Part shown: piece after piece, positions 1 through 9,280 of the stretch
Position numbering within the stretch: position 1 is the stretch's first letter
How the letters are laid out: every line of letters begins with the position of its first letter
NCBI GenBank assembly: GCA_029061925.1
Contig: JAIDRE010000136.1
Coordinates: 1-50,502, forward strand
DNA from: Muribaculaceae bacterium
GTDB lineage: Bacteria > Bacteroidota > Bacteroidia > Bacteroidales > Muribaculaceae
Length of the DNA stretch: 50,502 nt
Reading direction: 5' to 3'
The notes under the pieces: model-generated
What the model was told of the DNA's origin: nothing
Database searches by the model: none
The model's input: the letters and a program-made list of their open reading frames with translations, nothing else
Made by a program: the position numbers and the translations under genes

Positions 1-707
1 ATACCGCTACAACGGTTCAGTTGGATAGTCTGGCGGGTACCCAGAATTTGCGGCCGAGTTGAGTAGTTAGTACCACGGTCAGCTTTAACTGCGATACCTT
101 CACCTTTCTTCATTGCATCTTGAAGGTTACCATTGCCTGAGTTATAAAAAGCACGCATCCAAATCTGGAACTCGTTAGTTTTCTCAGTGCCGCCATCAGC
201 ATTTTGATATACAATGTCGGTCAAAGGAATGCCGGCATCAGCATTGGCTGGATCACCCATAAACTCGTCTTGTTTAGACTGGTCGAGCGCCAAGAATTCA
301 TGCATTTTATCAAGACGCACTCCAAACGCACCGATTTTGGCAAATTTTTCAGCATCAGCCTGAGTGATGCCTGTTTTTTTGCCGGTTACTTCTTCATATT
401 TACTTGCTGCCGAAAGAAGAGCGGCTTTACGAACGCCTTCAGAAGACCAAGACTCGTCGTTAGAGTCGATGTCGGCTTCACCGAGGACAGACATAAATAC
501 CTTACCTTCGGGGCTTACCAAGATTGAAGCAACGTTAGAAGTGGGCACCTTGATTTCTGAAACAGAAGCAGGGGTGATCACTGTAACAGGTTCCTTGGCA
601 AGGAATGTAGAGGTCAACATGAAGAAAGTAAGCAAAAGAACGGTAACGTCACTCATCGCGGTCATGTCGATGAGGGTGCTCTTTCTTTTAATTTTTACTT
701 TTCCCAT
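1..707 (-). CDS. exbD: ExbD/TolR-family biopolymer transport protein (C-terminus cut by window edge)
   Basis: Inner-membrane partner of an ExbB/TolQ proton channel that would energise outer-membrane processes through TonB- or Tol-type partners. The protein starts MGKVKIKRKSTLIDMTAMSD at 707, has one membrane segment near residues 18-36 (VTVLLLTFFMLTSTFLA) with the conserved Asp just before it, and continues as a periplasmic domain. At least 235 residues are visible without a stop, well above the ~140 of classical ExbD, as in long Bacteroidota ExbD paralogues. It lies 37 bp downstream of exbB and is presumably co-transcribed. The family assignment rests on N-terminal pattern and neighbour; the periplasmic part is not recognisable by eye. 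Confidence 0.85.
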   Translation of the reverse strand, partial: MGKVKIKRKSTLIDMTAMSDVTVLLLTFFMLTSTFLAKEPVTVITPASVSEIKVPTSNVASILVSPEGKVFMSVLGEADIDSNDESWSSEGVRKAALLSAASKYEEVTGKKTGITQADAEKFAKIGAFGVRLDKMHEFLALDQSKQDEFMGDPANADAGIPLTDIVYQNADGGTEKTNEFQIWMRAFYNSGNGNLQDAMKKGEGIAVKADRGTNYSTRPQILGTRQTIQLNRCSG

Positions 708-744
708 ATTTTACCGATTATTAAATGAGTTGGAAAATAAGGGA

Positions 745-1608
745 TTAGTGGTTAGCTGCAAAAGTTTGAACGATTGAGTAACCGATTTCGTCGATAGCGT
801 AGGTAAGGTGGTCGATCTTGTTAGTGTAGAAGTTGTAAGAGATAACTGCGAATGCACCGGTTGCGATACCGAAAGCGGTGTTTACAAGTGCCTCAGAGAT
901 ACCGGTTGAAAGTTCGGTTGAATCAGGAGCACCAGAAGCTGAAAGAGCCTGGAATGATTTGATCATACCGATTACAGTACCGAGAAGACCGACGAGAGTA
1001 CCGAGAGTAGTAAGAGTTGCAACGATGGGGAGGTTCTGCTGAAGAGAAGGCATTTCCATTGCGGTAGCTTCTTCAACTGCTTTTTGAAGAGTAGCAACTT
1101 TCTGTTCTTTAGAGAGAACAGTGTTTTTGTCCATTTCTTCATATTCTTTGAGAGCAGCAGCTACAACAGCAGCAACTGAACCTTGTTGTTTTTTGCAGAG
1201 TTCTTGAGCTTTAGCGATTTCGTTTTTAACGAGGCATGCTTTAACGTCAGCAACGAATTTAGTGATGTTACCTTTACCTTTAGCACTTCCGAGAGCAATA
1301 GCACGTTCAACAGAAAGAACGATTACAGTAAGGAACAAAGTTTGAAGGATAGGTACGATGATACCGCCTTTGAAGATAGTACCAACGAGGTCATTGGGGT
1401 GGTATTTGAGATCATCGGGAGCGAACCACATAGATGATCCGGCATAATCACCGTCAAATTCGAAGTGAGAGGGATTTCCGAAAAGGAAAAGGAAAAGAAG
1501 AACTGCGATAATGAAGCAAGCGAGGATAACCAAGGATGCATTCTTGATACCACGAACATTTTTTCCAGCCTGAACTGCTGGTTTCTGATTGGGCTTAGTA
1601 GCTTCCAT
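745..1608 (-). CDS. exbB: MotA/TolQ/ExbB proton channel family protein
   Basis: Proton-channel subunit that couples the proton motive force to outer-membrane work together with ExbD. The 287 residues show a basic cytoplasmic N-terminus, a membrane segment at about 24-44, another at about 80-105 ending in the family hallmark VERAIALG, a cytoplasmic domain, and paired C-terminal segments at about 190-220 (TLGTLVGLLGTVIGMIKSF) and 240-262 (ISEALVNTAFGIATGAFAV). The Thr/Gly-rich last two segments form the channel in this family. It is first in a two-gene unit with exbD and has a good promoter 150 bp upstream. Which energised partner (TonB or other) it serves cannot be told from here. Confidence 0.93.
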   Translation of the reverse strand: MEATKPNQKPAVQAGKNVRGIKNASLVILACFIIAVLLFLFLFGNPSHFEFDGDYAGSSMWFAPDDLKYHPNDLVGTIFKGGIIVPILQTLFLTVIVLSVERAIALGSAKGKGNITKFVADVKACLVKNEIAKAQELCKKQQGSVAAVVAAALKEYEEMDKNTVLSKEQKVATLQKAVEEATAMEMPSLQQNLPIVATLTTLGTLVGLLGTVIGMIKSFQALSASGAPDSTELSTGISEALVNTAFGIATGAFAVISYNFYTNKIDHLTYAIDEIGYSIVQTFAANH

Positions 1609-1760
1609 AAATGTTTAGTTTACTTTGATTAATTTATTAATTGATTTATAATTTAATTGTATTTATTTCTAATTGGTATTTGGATTTTGCTCGTTTTTAC
1701 GGCATCGCATTTTCATGGCGGTTGCGTGGTATTGAAAGCAGAGTTTTCCAAATGCTATTG

Positions 1761-1791
1761 CAAAAGTATCATTTAGTTTTTAACTAACAAA
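1761..1791 (-). promoter_or_regulatory. Bacteroidota promoter of exbB-exbD
   Basis: On the minus strand TTTG (1788-1791) is followed after 19 bp by TACTTTTG (1761-1768), a full match to the Bacteroidota -33/-7 pattern. It implies a leader of roughly 145 nt before the exbB start at 1608. That leader (1609-1757) shows no recognised riboswitch. Confidence 0.75.
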
Positions 1792-1900
1792 ATATTTTCA
1801 CGTTATTTTTATGTTTTATCCCTTATTTTAAAACAACGAGTGTTACTTTTCGGGGATTTTTTTACAAATATTATAGTTTTGCCCCGATTTTAACATATTT

Positions 1901-2830
1901 CTATCTTGACCTTGACACCGCAAAAACGCCGGCAAAAATCAGAACGGTTGCTGCGATTTTTATCAATCCGAACGCAGCGAGCCCAAGGGCTGTTGCCAGA
2001 ATTGCAGAAGTGACAGGTTGAAAATATGAATACATTGAAATAACGGTCGGCTTCAACAATCGCTGTGAAAACGGTATGAGCAGATAGCCGATGAAAGTGG
2101 CAAACACAATTATATATGCAATTGACCACCACATTGCCGGAGTGAATGCCGCATAGTCGATAGCAATCAATCGCGGAGATAGCGGAAGGCAATAAGTCAG
2201 AGACGATGCTATAAACATCCATTTCATCAACGTATATGGGCTATACCTGTTGATAATATTACGGAACAAAACATAATAGAGTGCTGCACAGAACTGAGCA
2301 ATGAGACACATCGTGTTGCCAAACATCGGATTAATCGCCTTCTCTGATTGCCCGGTATCGCCAAGCACCATCATTAACGCACCACCAAGACCGAGAGCAA
2401 CACCAAATCCTTTGAGCCACGTGATTGGCATTGAGATCAACACGGCGGCACAAATCATGGTGAACACCGGAGTGAGCGTTGACATTATCGAAGCATCTAC
2501 CGGCGATGTGAATTGTATACCATAGATATATATTCCTTGGTTTATCGAAATCATCAGAAATGATGCAACAATAATCTGAATCCAATCTTTTCGTTCGATT
2601 TTCTCGTGACGCGGAGCAATTGATTCAGGCAAGAAGAAACCTGCCACAACCATGAGGATAGTAGCACCTAATATACGTATAACCGAGAGAGTGAGTCCAT
2701 CTATCAACCCCGATTCAAGAATATTCTTACTCAGAGGGCTCATCGCACCCCAACAAAAGTTGGCAAACAACATTGCAATGTGACCGCGCCAGGATCTATT
2801 TGAATTATATTGATTTACAGTTGCGTCCAT
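1901..2830 (-). CDS. EamA/DMT-family transporter
   Basis: Predicted inner-membrane metabolite exporter of the drug/metabolite transporter superfamily. The 309 residues carry about ten hydrophobic segments arranged as two EamA repeats (about 16-150 and 170-305), beginning GHIAMLFANFCWGAMSPLSK, a typical first EamA helix. The substrate is unknown; amino acids or their derivatives are common in the family. It is the last gene of the leu-aroA directon, only 2 bp after the GH25 gene, so it is likely translated from the same message. No clear terminator hairpin was seen between it and the exbB promoter. Confidence 0.88.
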   Translation of the reverse strand: MDATVNQYNSNRSWRGHIAMLFANFCWGAMSPLSKNILESGLIDGLTLSVIRILGATILMVVAGFFLPESIAPRHEKIERKDWIQIIVASFLMISINQGIYIYGIQFTSPVDASIMSTLTPVFTMICAAVLISMPITWLKGFGVALGLGGALMMVLGDTGQSEKAINPMFGNTMCLIAQFCAALYYVLFRNIINRYSPYTLMKWMFIASSLTYCLPLSPRLIAIDYAAFTPAMWWSIAYIIVFATFIGYLLIPFSQRLLKPTVISMYSYFQPVTSAILATALGLAAFGLIKIAATVLIFAGVFAVSRSR

Positions 2831-2832
2831 GA

Positions 2833-3549
2833 TTAGTTTATAAATTTCTCAAAATCGTTTTGTGAACCGTTGAACAGGTTTATATCAGCACTACCCGAAA
2901 CACCTACAACCTTACCCGAATGGGTATATTGCCAGAATGTCCAGGGCGTATGAATTGGAGGGTCGGTAAATGAGCTTATCCATAGCGGGTATTCCGAAAA
3001 ATCATTTTCGACATATCGGCTATATCCGAGCTTGTTGGTATAAAACATCAGTCGGACATTGTGATTAACCAAAAAATCGACAAGCTGACGAAGGCGATCA
3101 ATGACAACGCTTCGCTCAATGCCATGAGGATTTCCATGATCTTCAACATCTATCGCAACAGGGAGGTCGAGCCTCTTATTATATAATGTGTTATAGATAT
3201 TAATTGCCTGGGGTAATCCGTCACGATCAAAACGGAAATAGTGATAGGCTCCGACTTTCAGTCCGGCTTCATGCGCTTTCATGAAATTTGTTTCAAACGA
3301 ACGATCGGTCCAGTTACCACCCTCGGTAGCTTTTAAAATTACAAAATCATAGTTGGCAGCTATCGAGTCAAAGTTTACATCTCCGTTATGAGCCGACAAG
3401 TCGAGCCCTCTCACCGGATAGTTTTCAAAATCGGGATGAGCCTCGGTCACCGACGGACGGACAATAAGATAAATCACAGCCGTACATATCACGACTGCAA
3501 AAACTATGCTAAAGATGCGCAACGGAGGTTGTCTCAATGTTTCAACCAT
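2833..3549 (-). CDS. Glycoside hydrolase family 25 (lysozyme/muramidase)
   Basis: Predicted peptidoglycan muramidase. Of 238 residues, the first ~30 form an N-terminal signal anchor (IFSIVFAVVICTAVIYLIV). The GH25 barrel follows, with RGLDLSAHNG near 48, VILKATEG near 70 and the catalytic-face motif DVEDHG near 138; the pattern of Asp and Glu in these motifs is that of active GH25 enzymes. The start lies inside the 3' end of the metal-permease gene (16-bp overlap), showing tight coupling. The role could be cell-wall remodelling or attack on neighbouring bacteria, and the sequence does not decide. Confidence 0.9.
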   Translation of the reverse strand: MVETLRQPPLRIFSIVFAVVICTAVIYLIVRPSVTEAHPDFENYPVRGLDLSAHNGDVNFDSIAANYDFVILKATEGGNWTDRSFETNFMKAHEAGLKVGAYHYFRFDRDGLPQAINIYNTLYNKRLDLPVAIDVEDHGNPHGIERSVVIDRLRQLVDFLVNHNVRLMFYTNKLGYSRYVENDFSEYPLWISSFTDPPIHTPWTFWQYTHSGKVVGVSGSADINLFNGSQNDFEKFIN

Positions 3550-4346
3550 AATGATACAATCTTACACATCACAAACATCACGCAGAATACACCGACAATC
3601 AACGCCGAACACGGTACGTTGATATATGCCGATAAAAACAATCCGCCAAGCGAACCCACGAGCGAGATAATGCACGACAGCAACATCATCGACTTAAACC
3701 GCGACGTGAATATTTCGCTAATCAGCTGAGGCAATGACAACATCGACATAAGCAGCATTATACCGACCAGTTTGATTGTCAACACAATACATATCGCAAT
3801 CGCAACAGTCATTGCCGTTGAGATATATGTAACCGGCAATCCTTGCACCTTTGCAAAGTCGCGGTCAAAAGCCACCGAAACAATGACATTGAACCTGCGC
3901 GCAAAAAATACTATCAATATAATTGTATAGACCGCAAACGCCCACAGATCGTTACGCGAAATTGTCAATATATTCCCAAATAAGAAGCTGTTCAGTTCAG
4001 GGACATAGCCGGGACTAAGAAACACAAATATCACTCCAATTGCCATTCCGACGGCCCATACTACCGCAATAGCCGAATCTTCTCTCACGCGATAGCGACT
4101 TGACATCACCTCAACGCCGAGCGACGAACCGACTGCAAATACCGTAGCCATAACAATAGGGCTGACACCGAGAAAGTAACCCAATCCGAGTCCGCCAAAG
4201 CAGGCGTGAGTAATACCCCCCGATATAGCGACCAAACGGCGAGATATAATATATGTACCAATCATCGCGGCCGCAACCGAGATAATCGCAATACCAATCA
4301 TCGCGTTAGTAAAAAATGAATAATCAAAGAGGCTGGATAAAGTCAT
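3534..4346 (-). CDS. Metal ABC transporter permease (ZnuB/MntB family)
   Basis: Membrane subunit of an ABC importer for zinc or manganese. The 270 residues are almost wholly hydrophobic, with the ABC-3 family pattern: RRLVAISGGITHACFGGLGLGYFLG near 36-60 and a C-terminal helix pair. The usual ATPase (ZnuC) and binding protein (ZnuA) genes are not adjacent, so either they lie elsewhere or this permease works with a partner encoded outside the window. It sits between a small membrane-anchored protein gene (18 bp gap) and the GH25 gene (16 bp overlap) in a long minus-strand directon. Zinc versus manganese cannot be distinguished by eye. Confidence 0.88.
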   Translation of the reverse strand: MTLSSLFDYSFFTNAMIGIAIISVAAAMIGTYIISRRLVAISGGITHACFGGLGLGYFLGVSPIVMATVFAVGSSLGVEVMSSRYRVREDSAIAVVWAVGMAIGVIFVFLSPGYVPELNSFLFGNILTISRNDLWAFAVYTIILIVFFARRFNVIVSVAFDRDFAKVQGLPVTYISTAMTVAIAICIVLTIKLVGIMLLMSMLSLPQLISEIFTSRFKSMMLLSCIISLVGSLGGLFLSAYINVPCSALIVGVFCVMFVMCKIVSLWLKH

Positions 4347-4364
4347 TTCACATTATATAATATA

Positions 4365-4784
4365 TTATCGGGCGGCTCGTGCTTCGCTGACAATCATCAG
4401 CAACTCGTCACGAACAGGCGACGGCAGTTCAATATTTCTTAGCTGAATCGAGCGTGCCCACCCGGCAATATCCTGAGGCAACAAAGTCAACAAAACATCG
4501 CGGAACTGATCGATTTCAGCGTCGCTATATTCATCGGGACGTCGTCCGACAAAACGGTCGAGTTCCTCGTCATCATAATATTCAATTTCTTTGCTGACAG
4601 ATGCCAACAACGAGTCTTTCTCGCAAGTGATATGCAAGCCGCAGCACTGTTCCCCAGCCTCCACATCAGCCTGCGGTTCGGTTTCAACTCCGGCGTTGAC
4701 GCGTGCCTGGTAGCGGCGATGACTCAGATACAGAGGTAAGCCGACAGCAATAAGCGATGCGAATATTATCAGAGAAACAATCAT
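4365..4784 (-). CDS. Conserved hypothetical membrane-anchored protein
   Basis: I do not recognise a biochemical function. The 139 residues begin with one hydrophobic anchor (about 2-19, IVSLIIFASLIAVGLPLYLS), then an acidic soluble part. This part has a Cys-containing stretch (EQCCGLHITCEKDSLL near 44-59) and an ordered segment of the form YYDDEELDRFVGRRPDEYSD. Similar short proteins lie next to aroA in other Bacteroidales and are sometimes labelled phospholipase; I see no catalytic motif supporting that. The gene is 12 bp downstream of aroA and 18 bp upstream of the metal permease, so it is probably expressed with both. The Cys pair and neighbouring permease could hint at metal binding, which is speculative. 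Confidence 0.75.
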   Translation of the reverse strand: MIVSLIIFASLIAVGLPLYLSHRRYQARVNAGVETEPQADVEAGEQCCGLHITCEKDSLLASVSKEIEYYDDEELDRFVGRRPDEYSDAEIDQFRDVLLTLLPQDIAGWARSIQLRNIELPSPVRDELLMIVSEARAAR

Positions 4785-4796
4785 TTTGACAACTGC

Positions 4797-6050
4797 TTAT
4801 TTTACAACTTCAAGTTTAAATCCCGCTCCGGCAAGATTATTCCAGAATTCGGGATAAGATTTTGAGACCACCTCGATATCCTCAATTATCAAACCTGGAA
4901 AGTTGACGGCAGCCGGTGCAAAAGCCATTGCCATTCGGTGGTCATCATAGGTTTTAATACGAGGGTTAGCATCGGGCGTACACTTTTTTCCGTCCCACGA
5001 AATAGCCTCGTTATTGATGATTTTTATATTGCATCCGAGTCGTCTTAACTCAGATTGAAGTGCTTGCAAACGGTCGGTTTCTTTTGACGGCAAAGTAGAG
5101 AGACCCGAAATATTGAATGGTATTCCGAGCAGAAATGATGTCACGGCAATAGTCTGAGCAATGTCGGGCTGACCTGTCAGGTCAATATCAAGACTGTCAA
5201 CAAGTTTATTTGTATGACTGAGCAGAGCAACTCCTCCACCTTTTTCTTCAATGAAAGATGTGTCAACTCCAAGTTGGTCAAAATAGCGAGCCACAGCCGA
5301 GTCTCCCTGAATACTTTCCTGACGTAGATTACCCAGTCGAACACCGTTAGTGGCACCCGATGCGGTAAGCTCATACCAGTATGAAGCGCCCGACCAGTCG
5401 CCCTCGATAGCCCATTTGACGGTCGAATATTCGGAATGTGAAATCTCAATTTTACGGTCATGGAACATGACATTAACTCCCGCTCTCATCATCATAACAG
5501 CCGTCATCAAAATATACGGGAGTGAAATTATTTTGCCTTCAAGTTTGATTGTCAGTCCGTCGGTCATTGTCGGACCTATCATCATCAATGCCGAAATATA
5601 TTGAGAACTTATCGACCCGGGAATCTTTACGACTCCCCCTTTGAGGTCACTACCTTTGATCTTCAATGGGGGGAAACCATCTTCCATCTCATAGGTTATA
5701 TCAGCACCGATAGATCTCAATGCATCAACCAACAATCCAATCGGACGCTTTCTCATTCTCTCTGAGCCGTCAAGAACGACCTCTACCCCCGGACGTGACG
5801 CAAAGAACGCTGTAAGAAATCTCATCGCCGTTCCGGCAGCTCCAACGTTTACATTTCCACCCTCTACAGCCTTCAGCAACCCCAACTTCATAGCCTGTGT
5901 GTCATCACAATCGGCAAATTGAATCGAGTCGTCTATTCCACCTTTGGTAAGCGCCGATATAAGCAGCGCACGGTTGCTCATGCTCTTTGACAACGGAAGA
6001 TCAAAAGCGAGACGTGAACGGTGAGCGGGAGGTGTTATTTTGTAATTCAT
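4797..6050 (-). CDS. aroA: 3-phosphoshikimate 1-carboxyvinyltransferase (EPSP synthase)
   Basis: Transfers the enolpyruvyl group of PEP to shikimate 3-phosphate, the sixth step of chorismate synthesis, in the cytoplasm. The 417 residues show the N-terminal LPLSKSMSNRALLISAL motif near 19, the GAAGTAMRFLTAF loop near 70 and GSISSQYISALMM near 144. The C-terminal KETDR, DDHRMAMAFAP and SKSYPEFWNNL motifs are also present. The length is usual for the family. It lies 22 bp downstream of the PatB-like aminotransferase gene within the leu directon; other shikimate genes are not nearby. Confidence 0.97.
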   Translation of the reverse strand: MNYKITPPAHRSRLAFDLPLSKSMSNRALLISALTKGGIDDSIQFADCDDTQAMKLGLLKAVEGGNVNVGAAGTAMRFLTAFFASRPGVEVVLDGSERMRKRPIGLLVDALRSIGADITYEMEDGFPPLKIKGSDLKGGVVKIPGSISSQYISALMMIGPTMTDGLTIKLEGKIISLPYILMTAVMMMRAGVNVMFHDRKIEISHSEYSTVKWAIEGDWSGASYWYELTASGATNGVRLGNLRQESIQGDSAVARYFDQLGVDTSFIEEKGGGVALLSHTNKLVDSLDIDLTGQPDIAQTIAVTSFLLGIPFNISGLSTLPSKETDRLQALQSELRRLGCNIKIINNEAISWDGKKCTPDANPRIKTYDDHRMAMAFAPAAVNFPGLIIEDIEVVSKSYPEFWNNLAGAGFKLEVVK

Positions 6051-6072
6051 AATCCAATCGGTTTGAATGAAT

Positions 6073-7284
6073 TTATTTCACTAATTGAGCATCACGGAGT
6101 ACTTTCTTTAATTTTTCAAGGGCGTTTTTAATGACTTGACGCTGTGTCCCGATATTAAATCGCATAAATCCTTCCCCCTCTTTACCAAACATCGCGCCAT
6201 CGTTCAAAGCGAGGTGAGCATCGTTGGTGATTATCGACACAAGTCGATCATAATCAATCCCCAGTTCGCGGAAATCAAGCCAAACGAGGAATGACGCATC
6301 GGGGCGAAGTACTTTCACCTGCGGTAGATTTTCAGCAAACCACTCTTGCATGAAGTCAACTGTACCAGACAGATATTCAAGGAGCGCATCAAGCCAGTCA
6401 GCCGACTCATTATAGGCAGCCTCGGTCGCAATAGTGGCGAAGAAAGTAGGAGCATTGAACTCGTTCACTTCAAGCCAATGAAAAAATCCATCACGAATTT
6501 CAGTATTTTTTATCACCACCCACGAGCTGACAAGCCCGGCAATATTGAATGTTTTTGAAGGTGCGCCAAACACGATAGACACTTTCTCAGCCTCCTGACT
6601 GACTGTCGGAAACGAGATGTGATGTTTACCATCAAGCATCAAATCGCCGTGAATCTCGTCTGAAATAACAATCATATTATTTTCGGCAGCGATACGGGCA
6701 ACTTCTCGCAATGTATCTTCATCCCATTGTATTCCGGCAGGATTATGGGGGTTGCATAAAATCATCAATCGCGGACGTTCAGCCTTAACGACATTTTCAA
6801 GACCTTTTAAGTCCATTGAATATGACCCGTCTGGGTTTTGTATCAATGGATTCTCTACGACAACCCGATTGTTACCAACACTGATATTTTTAAACGGATG
6901 ATAAACCGGAGGTTGAATCAACACCTTATCGCCGGGTTTTGTAAAATAGTCAACGACGAGTGCAATTCCACGGACAATTCCCGGAATATACGTAATTTCC
7001 TCAGGCTTAACATCAAGATTATAACGATTTTTAATCCAATTTATAATTGAGGGAACATAACCGTCTGATGGAACAGCATATCCATAAACATGATGACCAA
7101 CACGATTTTCAAGGGCTTGTGAAATAGCGGGTGCTACTTCGAAGTCCATATCGGCAACCCAAAGGGGCGTGAGGTCTTCTCGACCATAAAACTTTTTGAG
7201 GTTGTCAAATTTGACACACCCGGTGCCACGTCTGTTTACAGGCGCGTCAAAATCATAGATATTCTTCTTACCATTACTGCTCAT
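6073..7284 (-). CDS. PLP-dependent aminotransferase, MalY/PatB type (probable cystathionine beta-lyase)
   Basis: Fold-type I PLP enzyme, most like the MalY/PatB subgroup that cleaves cystathionine or other cysteine S-conjugates (C-S lyase). The 403 residues contain the subgroup's opening FDAPVNRRGTGCVKFD, LTPLWVADMDFEVAPAI near 37, CNPHNPAG near 175, SDEIHGDL near 206 and the PLP lysine in FGAPSKTFNIAGL near 240. It sits between the metallopeptidase gene (27 bp) and aroA (22 bp). A TAnnTTTG box (7293-7300) lies immediately before the start, which may give separate near-leaderless expression. Physiological substrate is inferred from family only. Confidence 0.9.
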   Translation of the reverse strand: MSSNGKKNIYDFDAPVNRRGTGCVKFDNLKKFYGREDLTPLWVADMDFEVAPAISQALENRVGHHVYGYAVPSDGYVPSIINWIKNRYNLDVKPEEITYIPGIVRGIALVVDYFTKPGDKVLIQPPVYHPFKNISVGNNRVVVENPLIQNPDGSYSMDLKGLENVVKAERPRLMILCNPHNPAGIQWDEDTLREVARIAAENNMIVISDEIHGDLMLDGKHHISFPTVSQEAEKVSIVFGAPSKTFNIAGLVSSWVVIKNTEIRDGFFHWLEVNEFNAPTFFATIATEAAYNESADWLDALLEYLSGTVDFMQEWFAENLPQVKVLRPDASFLVWLDFRELGIDYDRLVSIITNDAHLALNDGAMFGKEGEGFMRFNIGTQRQVIKNALEKLKKVLRDAQLVK

Positions 7285-7292
7285 AATGGCGA

Positions 7293-7300
7293 CAAAGATA
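7293..7300 (-). promoter_or_regulatory. Possible internal -7 box (TATCTTTG) before the PatB-like gene
   Basis: TATCTTTG on the minus strand ends only about 9 nt before the ATG at 7284, which would give an almost leaderless transcript. No TTTG is seen at -33, so it may be accidental. Confidence 0.35.
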
Positions 7301-7311
7301 CAAAAAAATTG

Positions 7312-8196
7312 CTATAGTGCATCATAACGAGGCGAGAATGTGTCGCCTAACATGATGTTACCGGTCGACGCACCAAGTTTGAGCCATCGTACACGCTGGT
7401 CAGAACGCCCATGGTTAAACGTTTCGGGAGTAGCATATCCTCGAGCTTTTTTCTGAAGATAATCATCTCCGATTTTTGATGCGGCATTAAGCCCTTCTTC
7501 TATATCTCCCGGCTCTAGAGAGTTAAACATCTGATTGTCGTGATAAGCCCATACACCAGCATAGAAATCGGCTTGCAATTCAAGGCGGACACTGATTTTA
7601 TTAGCTTCGGTCTGGCTCAAGCGTGCCATATCTTCATGTGCTTCATCGAGTGTTCCAAGCAGATATTGAACGTGGTGACCAACCTCGTGAGCAATAACAT
7701 AGGCACACGCAAAATCGCCGTCAATACCCATTGACTTCAACTCATTAAAGAAGTCAAGATCAAGATAAACCGTCTGATCAGCTGAACAATAGAATGGACC
7801 GGTCTGAGAAGTAGCACCTCCACATCCCGACTGCACAGCTCCGCTGAACAATACCAACTTTGGAGGGGTGTAGGTCATGCCCATATTATTAAATTTAGAT
7901 GTCCAGACATCTTCTGTACCTGCTAAAATTTGTTTTGCAAAGACAGCCATCTCCTCTTCTTGAGCCGTAGGCTGATAATTCTGAGCGACTTGAGAATCTC
8001 CGGTCAGATATTCACCTGCGCCTTGAGTAATTACACTCATAGGGTCACCACCCGCCATCCAGGTAATCAATGCGGCGATAATCAATGCACCGATACCTCC
8101 ACCGGCAAATTTAAAACCTCTACCACCACCAAACAATGAAGATTGTCCGCGGCGGTCATCTACATTTGAACTCTGTCGGCGTCCGTCAAGTCTCAT
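7312..8196 (-). CDS. Neutral zinc metallopeptidase (YpfJ family)
   Basis: Predicted zinc peptidase of the YpfJ/KPN_02809 family. The 294 residues have a basic Gly/Arg-rich N-terminus (RLDGRRQSSNVDDRRGQSS), one membrane segment at about 34-46 (GALIIAALITWMAGG) and a large domain with the zinc motif HEVGHH near 169 preceded by ACAYVIA. The C-terminal RGYATPETFNHGRSDQR is characteristic of the family. Substrates are unknown for the whole family. The gene is 11 bp after leuB, so it probably shares the leu transcript although nothing links it to leucine synthesis. Confidence 0.92.
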   Translation of the reverse strand: MRLDGRRQSSNVDDRRGQSSLFGGGRGFKFAGGGIGALIIAALITWMAGGDPMSVITQGAGEYLTGDSQVAQNYQPTAQEEEMAVFAKQILAGTEDVWTSKFNNMGMTYTPPKLVLFSGAVQSGCGGATSQTGPFYCSADQTVYLDLDFFNELKSMGIDGDFACAYVIAHEVGHHVQYLLGTLDEAHEDMARLSQTEANKISVRLELQADFYAGVWAYHDNQMFNSLEPGDIEEGLNAASKIGDDYLQKKARGYATPETFNHGRSDQRVRWLKLGASTGNIMLGDTFSPRYDAL

Positions 8197-8207
8197 AGTC
8201 GTGAATT

Positions 8208-9269
8208 TTAGTTTTCCTCAATATAATCGGCAATCCATTTCCCAACAGCTTGAGTCCCGTAGGTCGGATAACCGGGGAGCTGAAGATCGGGGGTACGCAC
8301 ATTATTATCAAGCGATGCGTTAACCGCTTTTCTAACAGCAGTTGCCTCATCTTTTAATCCGAAATATTCAAACATCATTGCCACAGAAAGAATCTGGGCA
8401 AGAGGGTTTGCAATATCTTTACCGGCAGCCTGAGGCCACGAACCGTGGATAGGCTCGAACACCGGAGTCTTTTCGCCGATAGATGACGATGCCAAAAGTC
8501 CCATAGAACCCGAAAGAACGCTTGCCTCATCAGTGAGAATATCACCAAAAGTATTTTCCGTTACAATCACGTCAAAAAAGCGCGGTTCCATAATCATTTT
8601 CATTGCCGCATTATCGACAAACATATAGTCGGTGGTAACATCTGGATATTGCGACTCCATTTCTTTTGCAACTTTTCTCCACAAACGACTTGAAGCAAGA
8701 ACGTTAGCCTTATCAACAACTGTGAGGTGTTTACGACGGCGCTGAGCATATTCAAAAGCTGTTTTCAGGATGCGTTCAACCTCTTTACGAGTGTAAAGGT
8801 TGGTATCGTAAGCCTCATCATCACCCTCTTTTTTAGGACCGAAATACATACCTCCGGTCAACTCACGAATGCAAACAAAATCGGTTCCGCTAACGATATC
8901 ACGACGCAACGGTGACATATCGAGCAGACACTCAAATGTTTCAATCGGACGAACATTGGCAAACAAACCAAGGCGGCGACGCATAGCCAACAAACCTTGT
9001 TCGGGGCGAACTTTAGCTTCGGGGTTATTATCATACCGAGGGTCTCCTACTGCCGAGAATAACACAGCATCGCTTTCACAGCAGATTTCGTATGTGGCTT
9101 CGGGGAACGGATCACCGACTGCATCAATAGCAACGGCACCCGCCAAAGCTTCTTTGAATGAAATTTCGTGATTGAAACGACGAGCGATCGCACGTGTTAC
9201 TTCTACACCGACTTTTGATATTTCAGGACCGATGCCGTCTCCGGCAATAACAGCTATTTTAAGATTCAT
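8208..9269 (-). CDS. leuB: 3-isopropylmalate dehydrogenase
   Basis: NAD-dependent oxidative decarboxylation of 3-isopropylmalate, the third step of leucine synthesis. The 353 residues begin [17 protein letters not shown] and contain ELTGGMYFG near 137, the catalytic-loop DKANVL near 187, [19 protein letters not shown] near 240 and [18 protein letters not shown] near 275. All are standard for LeuB. It follows leuD by 11 bp and precedes the metallopeptidase by 11 bp. Confidence 0.97.
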   Translation of the reverse strand: MNLKIAVIAGDGIGPEISKVGVEVTRAIARRFNHEISFKEALAGAVAIDAVGDPFPEATYEICCESDAVLFSAVGDPRYDNNPEAKVRPEQGLLAMRRRLGLFANVRPIETFECLLDMSPLRRDIVSGTDFVCIRELTGGMYFGPKKEGDDEAYDTNLYTRKEVERILKTAFEYAQRRRKHLTVVDKANVLASSRLWRKVAKEMESQYPDVTTDYMFVDNAAMKMIMEPRFFDVIVTENTFGDILTDEASVLSGSMGLLASSSIGEKTPVFEPIHGSWPQAAGKDIANPLAQILSVAMMFEYFGLKDEATAVRKAVNASLDNNVRTPDLQLPGYPTYGTQAVGKWIADYIEEN

Positions 9270-9280
9270 ATCATTGGCTT

